From positions 1 to 29,082 of the forward strand of contig JAWLBW010000016.1 in NCBI GenBank assembly GCA_041687475.1: a stretch of 29,082 nucleotides of DNA, given 5' to 3'. The notes beneath the pieces are model-generated. The model was given only the letters and a program-made list of their open reading frames with translations, ran no database searches and was not told the origin of the DNA. Both the position numbers and the translations under genes were made by a program. The DNA is from JAWLBW01 sp041687475. Lineage in GTDB: Bacteria > J088 > JAWLBW01. Shown one piece after another: positions 15,957 to 23,497 of the stretch. How positions within the stretch are numbered: the stretch's first letter is position 1; the number at the start of each line of letters is the position of its first letter.

Positions 15957-16162
15957 TGGGTTCTCTGTCGGAGCACTCGTCACGCCCCCTCTCGGGTACG
16001 AACGGTGACGCATACCTGCCTGTGGGGAGTGGGCACTTGAAAGCGGGTGAAGTCCGGCAGGATCGACGAAGCTTGCCCACTCTCTTGGGGAAGTAGGATT
16101 GACATGCAACCGGTGAGGGGGCAGCCGTACGCCCCCGTCACCACGTCGGCCTTGTACTTATT
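15957..16162. other. Gene-free, structured intergenic stretch
   Basis: No credible gene. Several inverted repeats are nested: CGTCAC (15978-15983) with GTGACG (16005-16010), GAGTGGGCA (16027-16035) with TGCCCACTC (16074-16082), and the large hairpin at 16112-16142. The central part (GCGGGTGAAGTCCGGCAG) has the look of a folded RNA but matches no class I can name. Confidence 0.4.
16112..16142. terminator. GC-rich hairpin downstream of the minus-strand membrane protein gene
   Basis: GGTGA+GGGGGC (16112-16122) pairs with GCCCCC+TCACC (16131-16142) with one bulged G and an eight-base loop. It lies about 55 bases past the stop of the minus-strand gene. No T-run follows, so it is a possible terminator only. 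Confidence 0.4.
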
Positions 16163-16196
16163 CCGACGTCCGACGACCGACGTCCGACGACCGACC
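16163..16196. repeat. Heptanucleotide array, CGACGWC type
   Basis: CGACGTC, CGACGAC, CGACGTC, CGACGAC, CGAC run from 16164 and touch the stop codon of the minus-strand membrane protein gene. Confidence 0.8.
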
Positions 16197-16675
16197 TACT
16201 TGCCGTAATACCGCTTCCCCTTCAGGTACAGCACGAGCGCAATCACGCCAAGGGGAAAATCGGTGATGAAGACGAGAAGGTTCGAAAAGTAGGGAGCGCC
16301 GTCGAGACCGCCTTCATACAGGCAGGCCGGCGTGCGGCAGGTTGTCGCGAAGTAGAAAACCAGACCCGTGATCGAGCTGGTGAACTTCGACAGAATGAGA
16401 ATGGGCAGGTACAGAAAATACTTCGACGGCTTCAGGGCGACCGTGAAGCTGATGTACGCGATCATGACCATCATGCTGTTGGTCAGCGTGAGGTAGAACC
16501 ACTTGTTGCCGTCGGGCGGCGGGCTGGCCGGTATGCCCAGCTCGCCCGTAACCATGTTCGTATAGTGGAAGAGCTGATCGGTCGCGAGCACGAAAATGAG
16601 GTCGGTAACCACGAACGAGATACCGAATACCAGCATCACGAGACGAAGAAGACGGGTATAACTGGCTTGCGACAC
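16196..16675 (-). CDS. Four-helix integral membrane protein, unknown function
   Basis: A 159-residue inner-membrane protein with four hydrophobic segments: LVMLVFGISFVVTDLIFVLA, FYLTLTNSMMVMIAYISFTV, YLPILILSKFTSSITGLVFY and LLVFITDFPLGVIALVLYL. Between the first and second there is a Pro-rich loop (GIPASPPPDGNKW). Between the third and fourth is a loop with two Cys (TTCRTPACLYEG) that could form a disulfide. The C-terminus is basic (KGKRYYGK). I do not recognise a family. GTG 16675 was chosen because GGAG lies six bases before it; GTG 16687 is an alternative adding four residues. It stands alone, divergent from the dinG-like gene. Confidence 0.72.
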   Translation of the reverse strand: MSQASYTRLLRLVMLVFGISFVVTDLIFVLATDQLFHYTNMVTGELGIPASPPPDGNKWFYLTLTNSMMVMIAYISFTVALKPSKYFLYLPILILSKFTSSITGLVFYFATTCRTPACLYEGGLDGAPYFSNLLVFITDFPLGVIALVLYLKGKRYYGK

Positions 16676-16713
16676 GTAACGCTCCACTGGGTTGGGGAAA
16701 AGGGCCGGGTGTC

Positions 16714-16727
16714 GGGCTCGCGAGCCC
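16714..16727. promoter_or_regulatory. Perfect 14-base palindrome in the divergent gap
   Basis: GGGCTCGCGAGCCC is a perfect palindrome 38 bases upstream of the minus-strand membrane protein start. It could be an operator or simply a hairpin. The rest of 16688-16966 holds a CCCGCTT/AAGCGGG hairpin (16861-16882) and no clear promoter. Confidence 0.3.
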
Positions 16728-16966
16728 CGGCCGGCTTTCGCTTTGCAGCCGTGTATGATTGAATGACTGAGGAGCCGCCTGCCCGGCTGTCAGCCGGCCG
16801 AAGGCTGCTCCATCGGACGCACGGGCCGCGGTCGGCGGCACCGACGCAGAGGCCGGCAAACCCGCTTTCTACCGGAAGCGGGGCACAATAAGCGACCGCC
16901 GACCGACCGGTCGAATACAGGCCGAACCTCAGGTAAGTTAACCACTCTTCCCCCATAGCGTCAACT

Positions 16967-19477
16967 TTGCAGCCGGCATCAGAATTGCTCTCGGCGACCG
17001 CCATCGCAACCATGGCCGACGAGATTCGACGCGGCGGGGGAAACGAAGTCTTCTTCCTCGGCACCGTCTTCGACGGGCAGGTTGTTGAAGCGGCCGTGCT
17101 GGCGCGGGGCAACGTCGACTCGGTGCCCGCCATTCTGCACGTGCCCCGGCCGGGTCAGGTGGTCATTCACAACCACCCCTCGGGTCATCTCACGCCCTCG
17201 CCGCCCGACGTCGATATCGCCTCGCACCTGGGCAACAGCTCGGTGGGCTTCTACATCGTGAATAACGACGTGAGCGAGGTGTACCCGGTCGTTCCCGTTT
17301 TCGCGCCGAAGCCCGCTCTCAAGCCGGCGAGCGCCGACCTGGCCGATGCGCTGCGCCCCGGCGGAGCGCTCACGGGTACGCTGCCCGATGTCGAAGACCG
17401 CCCCGGTCAGCACGCCATGCTCGGGGCGGTGGCCCGGGCCTTCAATCGCGATGAAATCGCCGTGCTCGAAGCGGGCACCGGCACCGGCAAGACCTTTGCG
17501 TACCTGTTGCCCTCGCTCGACTGGGCCATCAAGAATCGCAAGCGCGTGCTGGTGGCCACCCACACGATTACCCTGCAGGAACAGGTCATGCAGAAGGACG
17601 TGCCCGCGCTGCGGGCCGTCTTCGGCGACGAATTCCGCGCGGTGCTGGTGAAGGGGCGCAGCAATTATATCTCGCTGCGCCGGGTGCGCGAACTCGAAGA
17701 AAGCGTCGGCACCCTCATCGACGATCCCGAGCAGGGCGATGCGCAATCGCTCATTCGGTGGGCTCTGCAGACCCAGGACGGCAGCCGCAGCGACCTGCCC
17801 TTTCAGGTGCGACCCGATCTGTGGGAACGCGTGCAGAGCGAAACCGACAACTGCCTGCGCGCCCGCTGCCCGACCTACAGCCAATGTCACTTCTTCCGGG
17901 CGCGGCGCGAGGCCCTCGAAGCCGATCTGCTGGTGGCCAACCACCACCTGCTCTTCGCCGATCTTGCCGTGCGTGCCGAGCTCGAGAACGACGACGCGGG
18001 GCTGTTGCCCCGCTACGACCGCATCATTCTCGACGAAGCCCACCACGCCGAGGAAGTGGCCACCAACTATTTCGGCCGCCAGGTAAGCCGATACGGCGCG
18101 CGGCGGGCCCTGTACCGCGTCTGGCGCGACAGCGGCCGCGGCGCCAAGGGCGTGCTGCAGACCCTCAAGGAACGCATTGCGCTGCAATCGCGCAGGTTGC
18201 CCGAGGGCATCGCGCCGGCCTGGATCGCCCTGCTCGAATCCGAGGTGCTTCCGGCACGGTTGAACCTTGAATACGCCATGAACGAGCTTTTCGACCAGGT
18301 GCACATGCTCGCCCGCGCGGGCCTGTCGGAGCAGAGCAGCGACGCCCGCACCCTGCGCATCGACCACGAGCTCATGCAATCGGAAGGCTTTCTCGCCATT
18401 CAGGGTATCGCCAAGGATGCTCTGCGCGAACTGGTCGAGCTTCTCAGAAGGGGACGCAACTTTCTGCGCAAGGTCGATCCCTACGGCGAAGACATCGGCA
18501 TACTGGGCTATATCGCCGAGTTCGAATCGTCGCTTAACCGCCTCGAAGCCTACGGCGACGCCATCGAAGCCGTATTGCTGCAGGACTCGCGCGAGCACGT
18601 ACGCTGGTTCGAAACCCGCTCGGCCGACCCGCGCTACGTGACCCTGCAGACCGCGCCCATCGACGTGGGCGAACTCATGGTCGAAAACCTCTTCGAGAAG
18701 CACCGCTCGGTCGTGATGACCTCGGCAACCCTGGCGGTCGCGGGCGACATGAAATTTCTGCGCAGCCGCACCGGGCTCGACCGCGTGCGGCCCGAGTCGC
18801 GCATTCAGGAAGCGCAGTTTCCCTCGCCCTTCGATTTCGAGAAACAGTCTCGCTTCTACGTGGTCGACGATCTTCCCTCGCCCGACGACCCCACCTACGA
18901 GTCGAAGCTCGAAGACGTGCTTCCGCGTTTACTGCTCGCCTCCGATGGCCGGGCATTCGTGCTTTTTACGAGTTTCCGCAGCCTGCAGCGGCAGTACCGC
19001 GCGGCCGAAAGGCTTCTTTCACAGGCCGGCATTCGTTGCCTGAAACAGGGCGAGGCGCCGCGCCACAAGCTGCTTGAGACCTTCCGCGAAGATACGCGCT
19101 CGGTTCTCTTCGGCACCGACAGTTTCTGGGAAGGCGTCGACGTCGAGGGCGAGGCGCTTTCGACGGTCATTCTTACACGCCTGCCCTTTCGCGTACCCAC
19201 GCACCCGGTGCTGGTGGCTCGCTGCGAAGCCATCGACGCCGCGGGCGGAAGGGCTTTCAGCGACTATACCGTGCCCATGGCGGTGGTGAAATTCCGGCAG
19301 GGATTCGGCAGACTGATTCGAAGACGCAGCGATCGCGGCGTGGTCGTCGTGACCGACAAGCGGGTCGTCTCGCGGCCCTACGGCAAAAAGTTTCTGCGCT
19401 CGCTACCCGACATGCCCGTCGAAGCGGCGCCCGCACAGGAGGTTGAAACCAGTGTCCGACGCTTCTTTACCACTTGA
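16967..19477 (+). CDS. JAB (JAMM)-domain / DinG-family helicase fusion
   Basis: An 836-residue protein joining an N-terminal JAB/JAMM metal-protease-like domain (about 1-115) to an XPD/DinG superfamily 2 DNA helicase. The JAMM signature is intact: His68, His70, Ser78 and Asp81 in HNHPSGHLTPSPPD, matching HxH-x7-S-x2-D. The helicase has Walker A AGTGTGKT (Lys175), the motif THTITLQEQ, DEAHH at 356-360, and motif VI QGFGRLIRRRSDRG. DinG iron-sulphur Cys are present as Cys296-x4-Cys301-x5-Cys307, but the first ligand position reads KGRSNYIS, with Ser236 where Cys is usual. The start is uncertain: TTG 16967 is first in frame, ATG 17012 is possible, and neither has a good ribosome site. The 3' end overlaps the next gene by 26 bases. 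Confidence 0.9.
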   Translation: MQPASELLSATAIATMADEIRRGGGNEVFFLGTVFDGQVVEAAVLARGNVDSVPAILHVPRPGQVVIHNHPSGHLTPSPPDVDIASHLGNSSVGFYIVNNDVSEVYPVVPVFAPKPALKPASADLADALRPGGALTGTLPDVEDRPGQHAMLGAVARAFNRDEIAVLEAGTGTGKTFAYLLPSLDWAIKNRKRVLVATHTITLQEQVMQKDVPALRAVFGDEFRAVLVKGRSNYISLRRVRELEESVGTLIDDPEQGDAQSLIRWALQTQDGSRSDLPFQVRPDLWERVQSETDNCLRARCPTYSQCHFFRARREALEADLLVANHHLLFADLAVRAELENDDAGLLPRYDRIILDEAHHAEEVATNYFGRQVSRYGARRALYRVWRDSGRGAKGVLQTLKERIALQSRRLPEGIAPAWIALLESEVLPARLNLEYAMNELFDQVHMLARAGLSEQSSDARTLRIDHELMQSEGFLAIQGIAKDALRELVELLRRGRNFLRKVDPYGEDIGILGYIAEFESSLNRLEAYGDAIEAVLLQDSREHVRWFETRSADPRYVTLQTAPIDVGELMVENLFEKHRSVVMTSATLAVAGDMKFLRSRTGLDRVRPESRIQEAQFPSPFDFEKQSRFYVVDDLPSPDDPTYESKLEDVLPRLLLASDGRAFVLFTSFRSLQRQYRAAERLLSQAGIRCLKQGEAPRHKLLETFREDTRSVLFGTDSFWEGVDVEGEALSTVILTRLPFRVPTHPVLVARCEAIDAAGGRAFSDYTVPMAVVKFRQGFGRLIRRRSDRGVVVVTDKRVVSRPYGKKFLRSLPDMPVEAAPAQEVETSVRRFFTT

Positions 19478-20255
19478 AATTCTGCTGGAAACGGCGGTTT
19501 CCTGGGCCCTCGAGGCCGGCCGCATTCAGCGCAAGTACTACGACAGCGCCGACAAGGGCGTCGAACACAAGGGCGCCATCGACCTGGTCACGAAAGCCGA
19601 CAAGGAAGTCGAAGAATTTCTCATCGGCGAAATCGAGCGCACCTTTCCCGAGCACGGCTACCTGGCCGAAGAAGGTCACGAAAAGGGACGTGAACGCGAG
19701 CTCGTCTGGATCATCGACCCGCTCGACGGCACGAGCAATTTTGCGCACAGCTATCCGGTCTTCTGCGTCTCGATTGCCCTGGTGCACAGGGGCAAGCCGG
19801 TGGTGGGCGTGATTCACGACCCCATGCGCGACGAAACGTTTACCGCCGTATCGGGCGGCGGGGCCTTTCTCAACGGCCGTCCCATTCAGGTTACGCAAAC
19901 CGACGAGTTGAAGAAGTCGCTGCTGGTATCGGGCTTTCCCTACAATTTTGCGTGCGATTCGCGCAATCTGAAGCTGTGGGGCGCCTTTCTGCACGCCTCG
20001 CTTTCGGTACGACGCGACGGGTCGGCGGCCATCGATTTATGTTATGTTGCCTGCGGCAGGTTCGAGGGCTTCTGGGAGCTGGGTCTCAATGCCTGGGATA
20101 TCGCAGCCGGCGCGCTCATCGTCGAGGAAGCGGGCGGAAGCGTGACCAACTTCGACGGATCGCCCCTCGACCTTTTCGGCCGCAACATTCTGGCCACGAA
20201 CGCAAAGGTTCACCAGGCAATGCAACAGGTTCTCAAAGACAATGGAGCGTATTGA
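19452..20255 (+). CDS. Inositol-monophosphatase family phosphatase
   Basis: A 267-residue Mg2+-dependent phosphatase of the IMPase/SuhB family, acting on inositol-1-phosphate or a related small phosphate ester. Metal ligands are visible: Glu73/Glu74 in LAEEGH, and Asp89, Asp92 and Thr94 in IDPLDGTSNF. The distal Asp216 sits in NAWDIAAGALIVEEAGG. The region DLVTKADKEVEEF (44-56) is also typical. GTG 19452 is preceded by AGGAGG with nine bases of spacing, so it was chosen over TTG 19443. The start lies inside the end of the helicase gene, which implies cotranscription. The substrate could also be 3'-phosphoadenosine phosphate or fructose bisphosphate; sequence alone does not settle it. Confidence 0.92.
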   Translation: MSDASLPLEILLETAVSWALEAGRIQRKYYDSADKGVEHKGAIDLVTKADKEVEEFLIGEIERTFPEHGYLAEEGHEKGRERELVWIIDPLDGTSNFAHSYPVFCVSIALVHRGKPVVGVIHDPMRDETFTAVSGGGAFLNGRPIQVTQTDELKKSLLVSGFPYNFACDSRNLKLWGAFLHASLSVRRDGSAAIDLCYVACGRFEGFWELGLNAWDIAAGALIVEEAGGSVTNFDGSPLDLFGRNILATNAKVHQAMQQVLKDNGAY

Positions 20256-20256
20256 C

Positions 20257-20556
20257 ATGAGCGACGAGAACAAAAAGGAAATGAAGCTGCAGATTTCCAT
20301 GGACGACAAGACGGGCGAAGGGGTTTACAGCAACCTGGCGCTCATCAACCACAACGACATGGAATTCACCATCGACTTTCTGTACGTGCAGCCCCAGGCG
20401 GCCAAGGCCACCGTGCGTAGTCGCGTCATTACCAGCCCCGTGCACATGAAGCGCTTCGCGCAGGCCCTGCAGGAAAACATTCGCCGGTATGAAGAGCGCT
20501 TCGGCGAAATCAATGTCGGCCCGGCACCGGCCAACCCCAAGGGCACATGGAACTGA
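20257..20556 (+). CDS. DUF3467 family protein
   Basis: A 99-residue protein of the DUF3467 family, whose members are small cytosolic proteins of unknown function. The core is typical: GVYSNLALINHNDMEFTIDFLYVQPQ, then ARVRSR-like KATVRSRVITSPVHMKRFAQALQENIRRYEERFGEI. ATG 20257 follows the phosphatase stop directly, with GGAG nine bases upstream inside the preceding gene; an ATG at 20242 lacks such a signal. Its end overlaps the start of ldcA by ten bases, so it is part of the tightly packed cluster from 16967 to 21458. Confidence 0.88.
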   Translation: MSDENKKEMKLQISMDDKTGEGVYSNLALINHNDMEFTIDFLYVQPQAAKATVRSRVITSPVHMKRFAQALQENIRRYEERFGEINVGPAPANPKGTWN

Positions 20557-21458
20557 GTTCCATCGTTCCGCCACCCGTACGGCCGGGCGACCGCATTGCG
20601 ATCATCGCCCCGGCCACGCCCTTCGACCTCGACATCTTCGCGGCGGGCGTGCGCTGGCTCGAAGATCAGGGGTTCACCGTCGACGTGCACGAAGATGTGT
20701 ACCTTCGCACCCGCTACACGAGCGGAAGCGCGCGCCAACGGGCCGAACTCATCAACCGCACCATTGCCGACCCCGACGTCAAGGCGCTGATCGCGGCGCG
20801 CGGCGGATACGGGTCGGTACACCTTCTTCCCTATCTCGATGTCGGGCCGCTTCGTGAACACCCGAAACGGGTGGTCGGCTGCAGCGATATTACCACGCTG
20901 TTGGAATACATTCGCCGGGAAACCGGTCTTGTAACTTACCACGGCCCCATGGTGGCCGGCGCCTTCGGCGTCGACACCGACCCCGAAACCGCCGGCGACT
21001 TTCTCGACACCATTGCCGGCGAGCCCTCGCCGTTCAAGGATGTGGAGCTCGAGGTAATCTCACCCGGCCGCGCCGAGGGTCGACTGGTCGGGGGGTGCCT
21101 CTCACTGCTGGCGGCGTCGATGGGCACGCCGTACGAGTTCAAGGCCGACGACGCCATTCTCTTTCTCGAAGACATCAAGGAGCACCCGTACCGCATCGAC
21201 CGCATGGTGAACCAGCTTCTGCTCGGCCGCAAGTTGGACCGTGTGCGGGGCATCGTTTTCGGAACGATGACCGGGTGCGAGGCGCCGCGCGGCGCCGACT
21301 ACCGCCTGCAGGACGTGCTCGGCGACTTACTTCGTCCCCTCGGCATACCCATTTACTTCGGCTTTCCCTCGGGCCACAGCCGGCCGAATCTCACGTTGCC
21401 GCTGGGGGCGGGGGCCGTGATGGAGGGGGGACGGTTGCGGGTGGTGGGGGAGTTCTGA
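20547..21458 (+). CDS. ldcA: Muramoyltetrapeptide (LD-) carboxypeptidase, S66 family
   Basis: A 303-residue serine peptidase of family S66. Members remove the terminal D-Ala from murein tetrapeptides during peptidoglycan recycling; some relatives process microcin-type compounds. The catalytic triad is visible: Ser113 in VVGCSDITT, Glu208 in FLEDIKEHPYRIDR and His277 in PSGHSRPNLTLPLG. RGGYGSVHLLPYLD and THYHGP-like TYHGPMVAG are also family features. There is no signal peptide, so the protein is cytosolic, as expected for recycling. The start ATG overlaps the DUF3467 stop. Confidence 0.92.
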   Translation: MELSSIVPPPVRPGDRIAIIAPATPFDLDIFAAGVRWLEDQGFTVDVHEDVYLRTRYTSGSARQRAELINRTIADPDVKALIAARGGYGSVHLLPYLDVGPLREHPKRVVGCSDITTLLEYIRRETGLVTYHGPMVAGAFGVDTDPETAGDFLDTIAGEPSPFKDVELEVISPGRAEGRLVGGCLSLLAASMGTPYEFKADDAILFLEDIKEHPYRIDRMVNQLLLGRKLDRVRGIVFGTMTGCEAPRGADYRLQDVLGDLLRPLGIPIYFGFPSGHSRPNLTLPLGAGAVMEGGRLRVVGEF

Positions 21459-21460
21459 GG

Positions 21461-21495
21461 AATGCCCGATGGCCAATGCCAAATTCCCGATGGCC
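21461..21495 (+). repeat. Heptanucleotide array, RATGSCC type
   Basis: AATGCCC, GATGGCC, AATGCCA, AATTCCC, GATGGCC run in register from two bases after the ldcA stop. The heptamer resembles the array at 3005-3032. Confidence 0.75.
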
Positions 21496-21583
21496 GTGTT
21501 CCAGGAAGCAAGCCCCCTGCTTTCTTTATACAATCGATTGCGGCCCATAGCGTCCACCCATCGTTCCCGATTTGGGAGCATGC

Positions 21584-21589
21584 TAAATT
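21584..21589 (+). promoter_or_regulatory. Extended -10 before higB (possible leaderless start)
   Basis: TGC followed by TAAATT ends eight bases before ATG 21598, and no ribosome site lies between. Transcription would begin at or next to the start codon. Confidence 0.35.
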
Positions 21590-21597
21590 CTTTTCAG

Positions 21598-21891
21598 ATG
21601 AGAATCATTTCACGGCGCGTGCTGCGGGAGTTCTGGGAAACACACGCTGATGCAGAGCAACCTCTGAAGTCATGGTTCTCCGATGCACGGAAGGCTGATT
21701 GGAAGAGTCCTGCAGATAGCAAAGCACACTATGCAAGTGCCAGTATTCTGCCTGGAGACCGTGTTGTCTGGAATATCAAGGGAAACGATTACCGGCTGGT
21801 AGCCAAAGTCAATTACCACTTCGGCGCCGTCTGGATTCGCTTCGTGGGCGCGCACGCAGAGTATGACAAGATCGACGCAACCGACATATGA
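21598..21891 (+). CDS. higB: HigB-type toxin (RelE superfamily mRNA interferase)
   Basis: A 97-residue toxin of the HigB family, ribosome-dependent or mRNA-cleaving RNases of type II toxin-antitoxin modules. Family landmarks run the full length: MRIISRRVLREFWE, AEQPLKSWFSDARKADWKSPAD, RVVWNIKGNDYRLVAKVNY and the end IRFVGAHAEYDKID. ATG 21598 fits the family start exactly; the frame is open further upstream only through repeat sequence. The antitoxin gene overlaps the last 29 bases. Base composition is somewhat lower in GC than neighbouring housekeeping genes, consistent with horizontal arrival. Confidence 0.93.
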   Translation: MRIISRRVLREFWETHADAEQPLKSWFSDARKADWKSPADSKAHYASASILPGDRVVWNIKGNDYRLVAKVNYHFGAVWIRFVGAHAEYDKIDATDI

Positions 21892-22267
21892 ATCGCGCAC
21901 ACTACGCCCGATTCGTACCGAAGCCGACTACGAGGCTCTGCTCAAGGAAGCCGACAGTCTATGGGACGTCGAGCCGGGTACTCCTGAAGGTGATAGGCTC
22001 GAAATTATCCTCACCCTGCTCGACGCCTACGAATCCAAAGCGTTTCCAATCGCGTGGCCCGACCCGGTCGAGGCCATCAAGTTCCGCATGGAGCAGGAAA
22101 ACCTCGTTCGCGAAGATCTCGAGCCCTACCTGGGTAGCCGGGCGCGGGTTTCCGAAATCCTGAACAGGAAACGCCCTCTGAGCCTCGAAATGATTCGCCG
22201 GCTGCACGAGGGGCTGGGCATTCCCGCCGAAGTGCTCATTCAGCCGGTGCAGAAGGCCTCTAAATAA
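21863..22267 (+). CDS. higA: HigA-type antitoxin (HTH regulator)
   Basis: A 134-residue antitoxin that pairs with the upstream HigB and probably represses their shared promoter. The N-terminal part (IRTEADYEALLKEADSLWD...GDRLEIILTLLDAYE) is the acidic helical region typical of this HigA group. Residues about 79-126 form a lambda-repressor-like helix-turn-helix (ENLVREDLEPYLGSRARVSEILNRKRPLSLEMIRRLHEGLGIPAEVLI). The toxin-first order is normal for hig loci. ATG 21863 lies inside higB with a weak ribosome site, which suggests translational coupling. Confidence 0.93.
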   Translation: MTRSTQPTYESRTLRPIRTEADYEALLKEADSLWDVEPGTPEGDRLEIILTLLDAYESKAFPIAWPDPVEAIKFRMEQENLVREDLEPYLGSRARVSEILNRKRPLSLEMIRRLHEGLGIPAEVLIQPVQKASK

Positions 22268-22283
22268 AAGAAGCGCTTTAGGT

Positions 22284-22302
22284 GCAGGCACTGTGCGCCT
22301 GC
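22284..22302. terminator. Hairpin between the two convergent toxin-antitoxin modules
   Basis: GCAGGC (22284-22289) pairs with GCCTGC (22297-22302) around a seven-base loop, in the 60-base gap between the higA stop and the stop of the minus-strand toxin. It is short and lacks a T-run. Confidence 0.35.
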
Positions 22303-22327
22303 TCTTCGTCGGCTTATAAGTAAAGGG

Positions 22328-22636
22328 TTATCGGTCCTTCCAGTACCCGGGTCTCTTCCTGGTTGCGGCAAGCGCGACCAGTTCAATTGCGTCGCCGAAA
22401 TCCTGGTAGACAAGGTAAAAGGGAAACCGCCGAATTTTGATTCTCCTAGGGGTGGGAGTCAACACCGTTCCACCAATCACGTTCCCAGCCTCAGGGTGAG
22501 TCGAGACAATCTCGACCGCTGACCGAATCTCAAACCACAGCTCGTCACCAAGGCCTGGGCGTGCACGCTCGTACCAACGAATTTCCCGTCCGACTTCCTC
22601 AGCCGCCGCAGGGTGTGTGCGAACCGGCTTTCTCAC
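22328..22636 (-). CDS. ParE/RelE-family toxin
   Basis: A 102-residue toxin of the RelE/ParE superfamily. The core matches ParE-type proteins: HPAAAEEVGREIRWYERARPGLGDELWFEIRSAVEIVSTHPEAG, then the basic strand RRIKIRRFPFYLVYQDFGDAIELVALAATRKRPGYW. Whether it targets gyrase or mRNA cannot be told from this. It starts with GTG overlapping the antitoxin stop by four bases (GTGA), so the pair is one transcription and translation unit on the minus strand. Confidence 0.92.
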   Translation of the reverse strand: MRKPVRTHPAAAEEVGREIRWYERARPGLGDELWFEIRSAVEIVSTHPEAGNVIGGTVLTPTPRRIKIRRFPFYLVYQDFGDAIELVALAATRKRPGYWKDR

Positions 22637-22869
22637 CGCTTGAAGATTTCTTTCTCGATGTTACGCCGGACTGATTCCCAATCGAGGCTCGCTACCTTGC
22701 CGGTATCCCGTTCCGTACAGCGACGCTCTATCTCCTCGACCCAGGCAGCATCGACTTGCTCATCTTTCAGAGGATCGAGACTTTCAAGTAAGCGTGCCGC
22801 AACTTCTGCACGTTCGTCCAAGGAAAGCTTTAAAGCCTGCGCCAAGACTTTTTCGGCTGGTTTCGTCAT
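22633..22869 (-). CDS. Addiction-module antitoxin (PF09720-like)
   Basis: A 78-residue protein with the pattern of addiction-module component antitoxins that accompany RelE/ParE toxins: an N-terminal helix KVLAQALKLSLDERAEVAARLLESLD, then AAWVEEIERRCTERDTGKVASLDWESVRRNI. Such proteins neutralise the toxin and autoregulate. It precedes the toxin gene. No ribosome site is seen before ATG 22869; instead an extended -10 sits six bases upstream, suggesting a leaderless message. Confidence 0.9.
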   Translation of the reverse strand: MTKPAEKVLAQALKLSLDERAEVAARLLESLDPLKDEQVDAAWVEEIERRCTERDTGKVASLDWESVRRNIEKEIFKR

Positions 22870-22875
22870 GTGAAA

Positions 22876-22881
22876 ATTCTA
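22876..22881 (-). promoter_or_regulatory. Extended -10 before the addiction-module antitoxin (possible leaderless start)
   Basis: On the minus strand TGC then TAGAAT is followed by six bases and the ATG at 22869. A transcription start seven bases after the box would fall on the A of the start codon. Confidence 0.5.
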
Positions 22882-23045
22882 GCACGATAGCGCACTCTGC
22901 ACCTGAGCGGCAGCCGATGCTCATTCGGCAGACCCGAAGACAAAACCGAAGAATCAGTCCCTCCGTACACGCCGTCCAAGGGCACATGCCACCCGCGTCC
23001 GTTCGGAAATCACCGGTGAATAAGGAACCCCGGCCTGCAAGCCCC

Positions 23046-23072
23046 CTGTCACCTGTCACCTCACTTCTCACC
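23046..23072 (-). repeat. Heptanucleotide array, CTGTCAC type
   Basis: CTGTCAC, CTGTCAC, then CTCACTTCTCACC. Read on the minus strand it gives GTGACAG units followed upstream by GTGCAGCACGTTTGCACGG, which resembles the start of the composite element at 14850 and 23278. Confidence 0.65.
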
Positions 23073-23277
23073 ACCGTGCAAACGTGCTGCACATTATTGG
23101 TCGCGCTTCGCGCCCATCTGTTCGTATAAGAGCGTTTTACAGGAGATCGCGGGGCGCGCAGAGGGGTACTGCGCGAAACGAGGGTTTTGCGCTTTCACCC
23201 TGGAGGCCTACTCTTTCTTGCTGAATGCATTCCGGATGCACGGGTTCTGGAAGGAGGCCCGTCACCATCCCTCCTCT

Positions 23278-23405
23278 GAACTCGGGACAGGCTCCACCGG
23301 CCACCGGCCACCGGCCACAGGCCACCTCCGTGCAACCGTGCATCACGAAAGCCTATCACCTCTCACTTATCACCCCGTCCGTCCGTGCACCCGTGCAGCA
23401 CGTGT
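23278..23405 (-). repeat. Composite short-repeat element, copy 2 (inverted relative to copy 1)
   Basis: Heptamers CCACCGG, CCACCGG, CCACCGG, CCACAGG (23294-23321), the octamer-type CCGTGCAA, then TATCACC, TCTCACT, TATCACC (23354-23374) and CGTGCAGCACG near 23393. On the minus strand the order matches copy 1 at 14850-14958. Bases 23278-23304 are the exact reverse complement of 14932-14958. Confidence 0.8.
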
Positions 23406-23439
23406 GACCAATCTCATCCCACGGGCGCCCGGCTTCCGT

Positions 23440-23445
23440 TAGAAT
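23440..23445 (+). promoter_or_regulatory. -10-like box before the four-helix membrane protein gene
   Basis: TAGAAT lies 52 bases before GTG 23498, in the first non-repeat sequence after the composite element. No clear -35 is visible. Confidence 0.35.
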
Positions 23446-23497
23446 GGGGTGTAGAGTTGCATGTGATAGAAGCGAATTTCCGATTGAGGAGGCGACC

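Larger units (their letters stand above)
22882..23439. other. Gene-free repeat region between toxin-antitoxin pair and membrane protein gene
   Basis: No convincing gene in more than 550 bases. The stretch holds heptamer arrays (23046-23059) and the second copy of the composite repeat (23278-23405). Between them lies an unexplained segment (about 23110-23270) that includes GAATGCATTC. Small frames here track the repeats. Confidence 0.6.

Noticed and set aside
23137..23442. Small frames inside the repeat region at 22882-23439 (and similarly 14826-15281)
   Set aside because: Their translations follow the tandem repeats on both strands and have no start signals.
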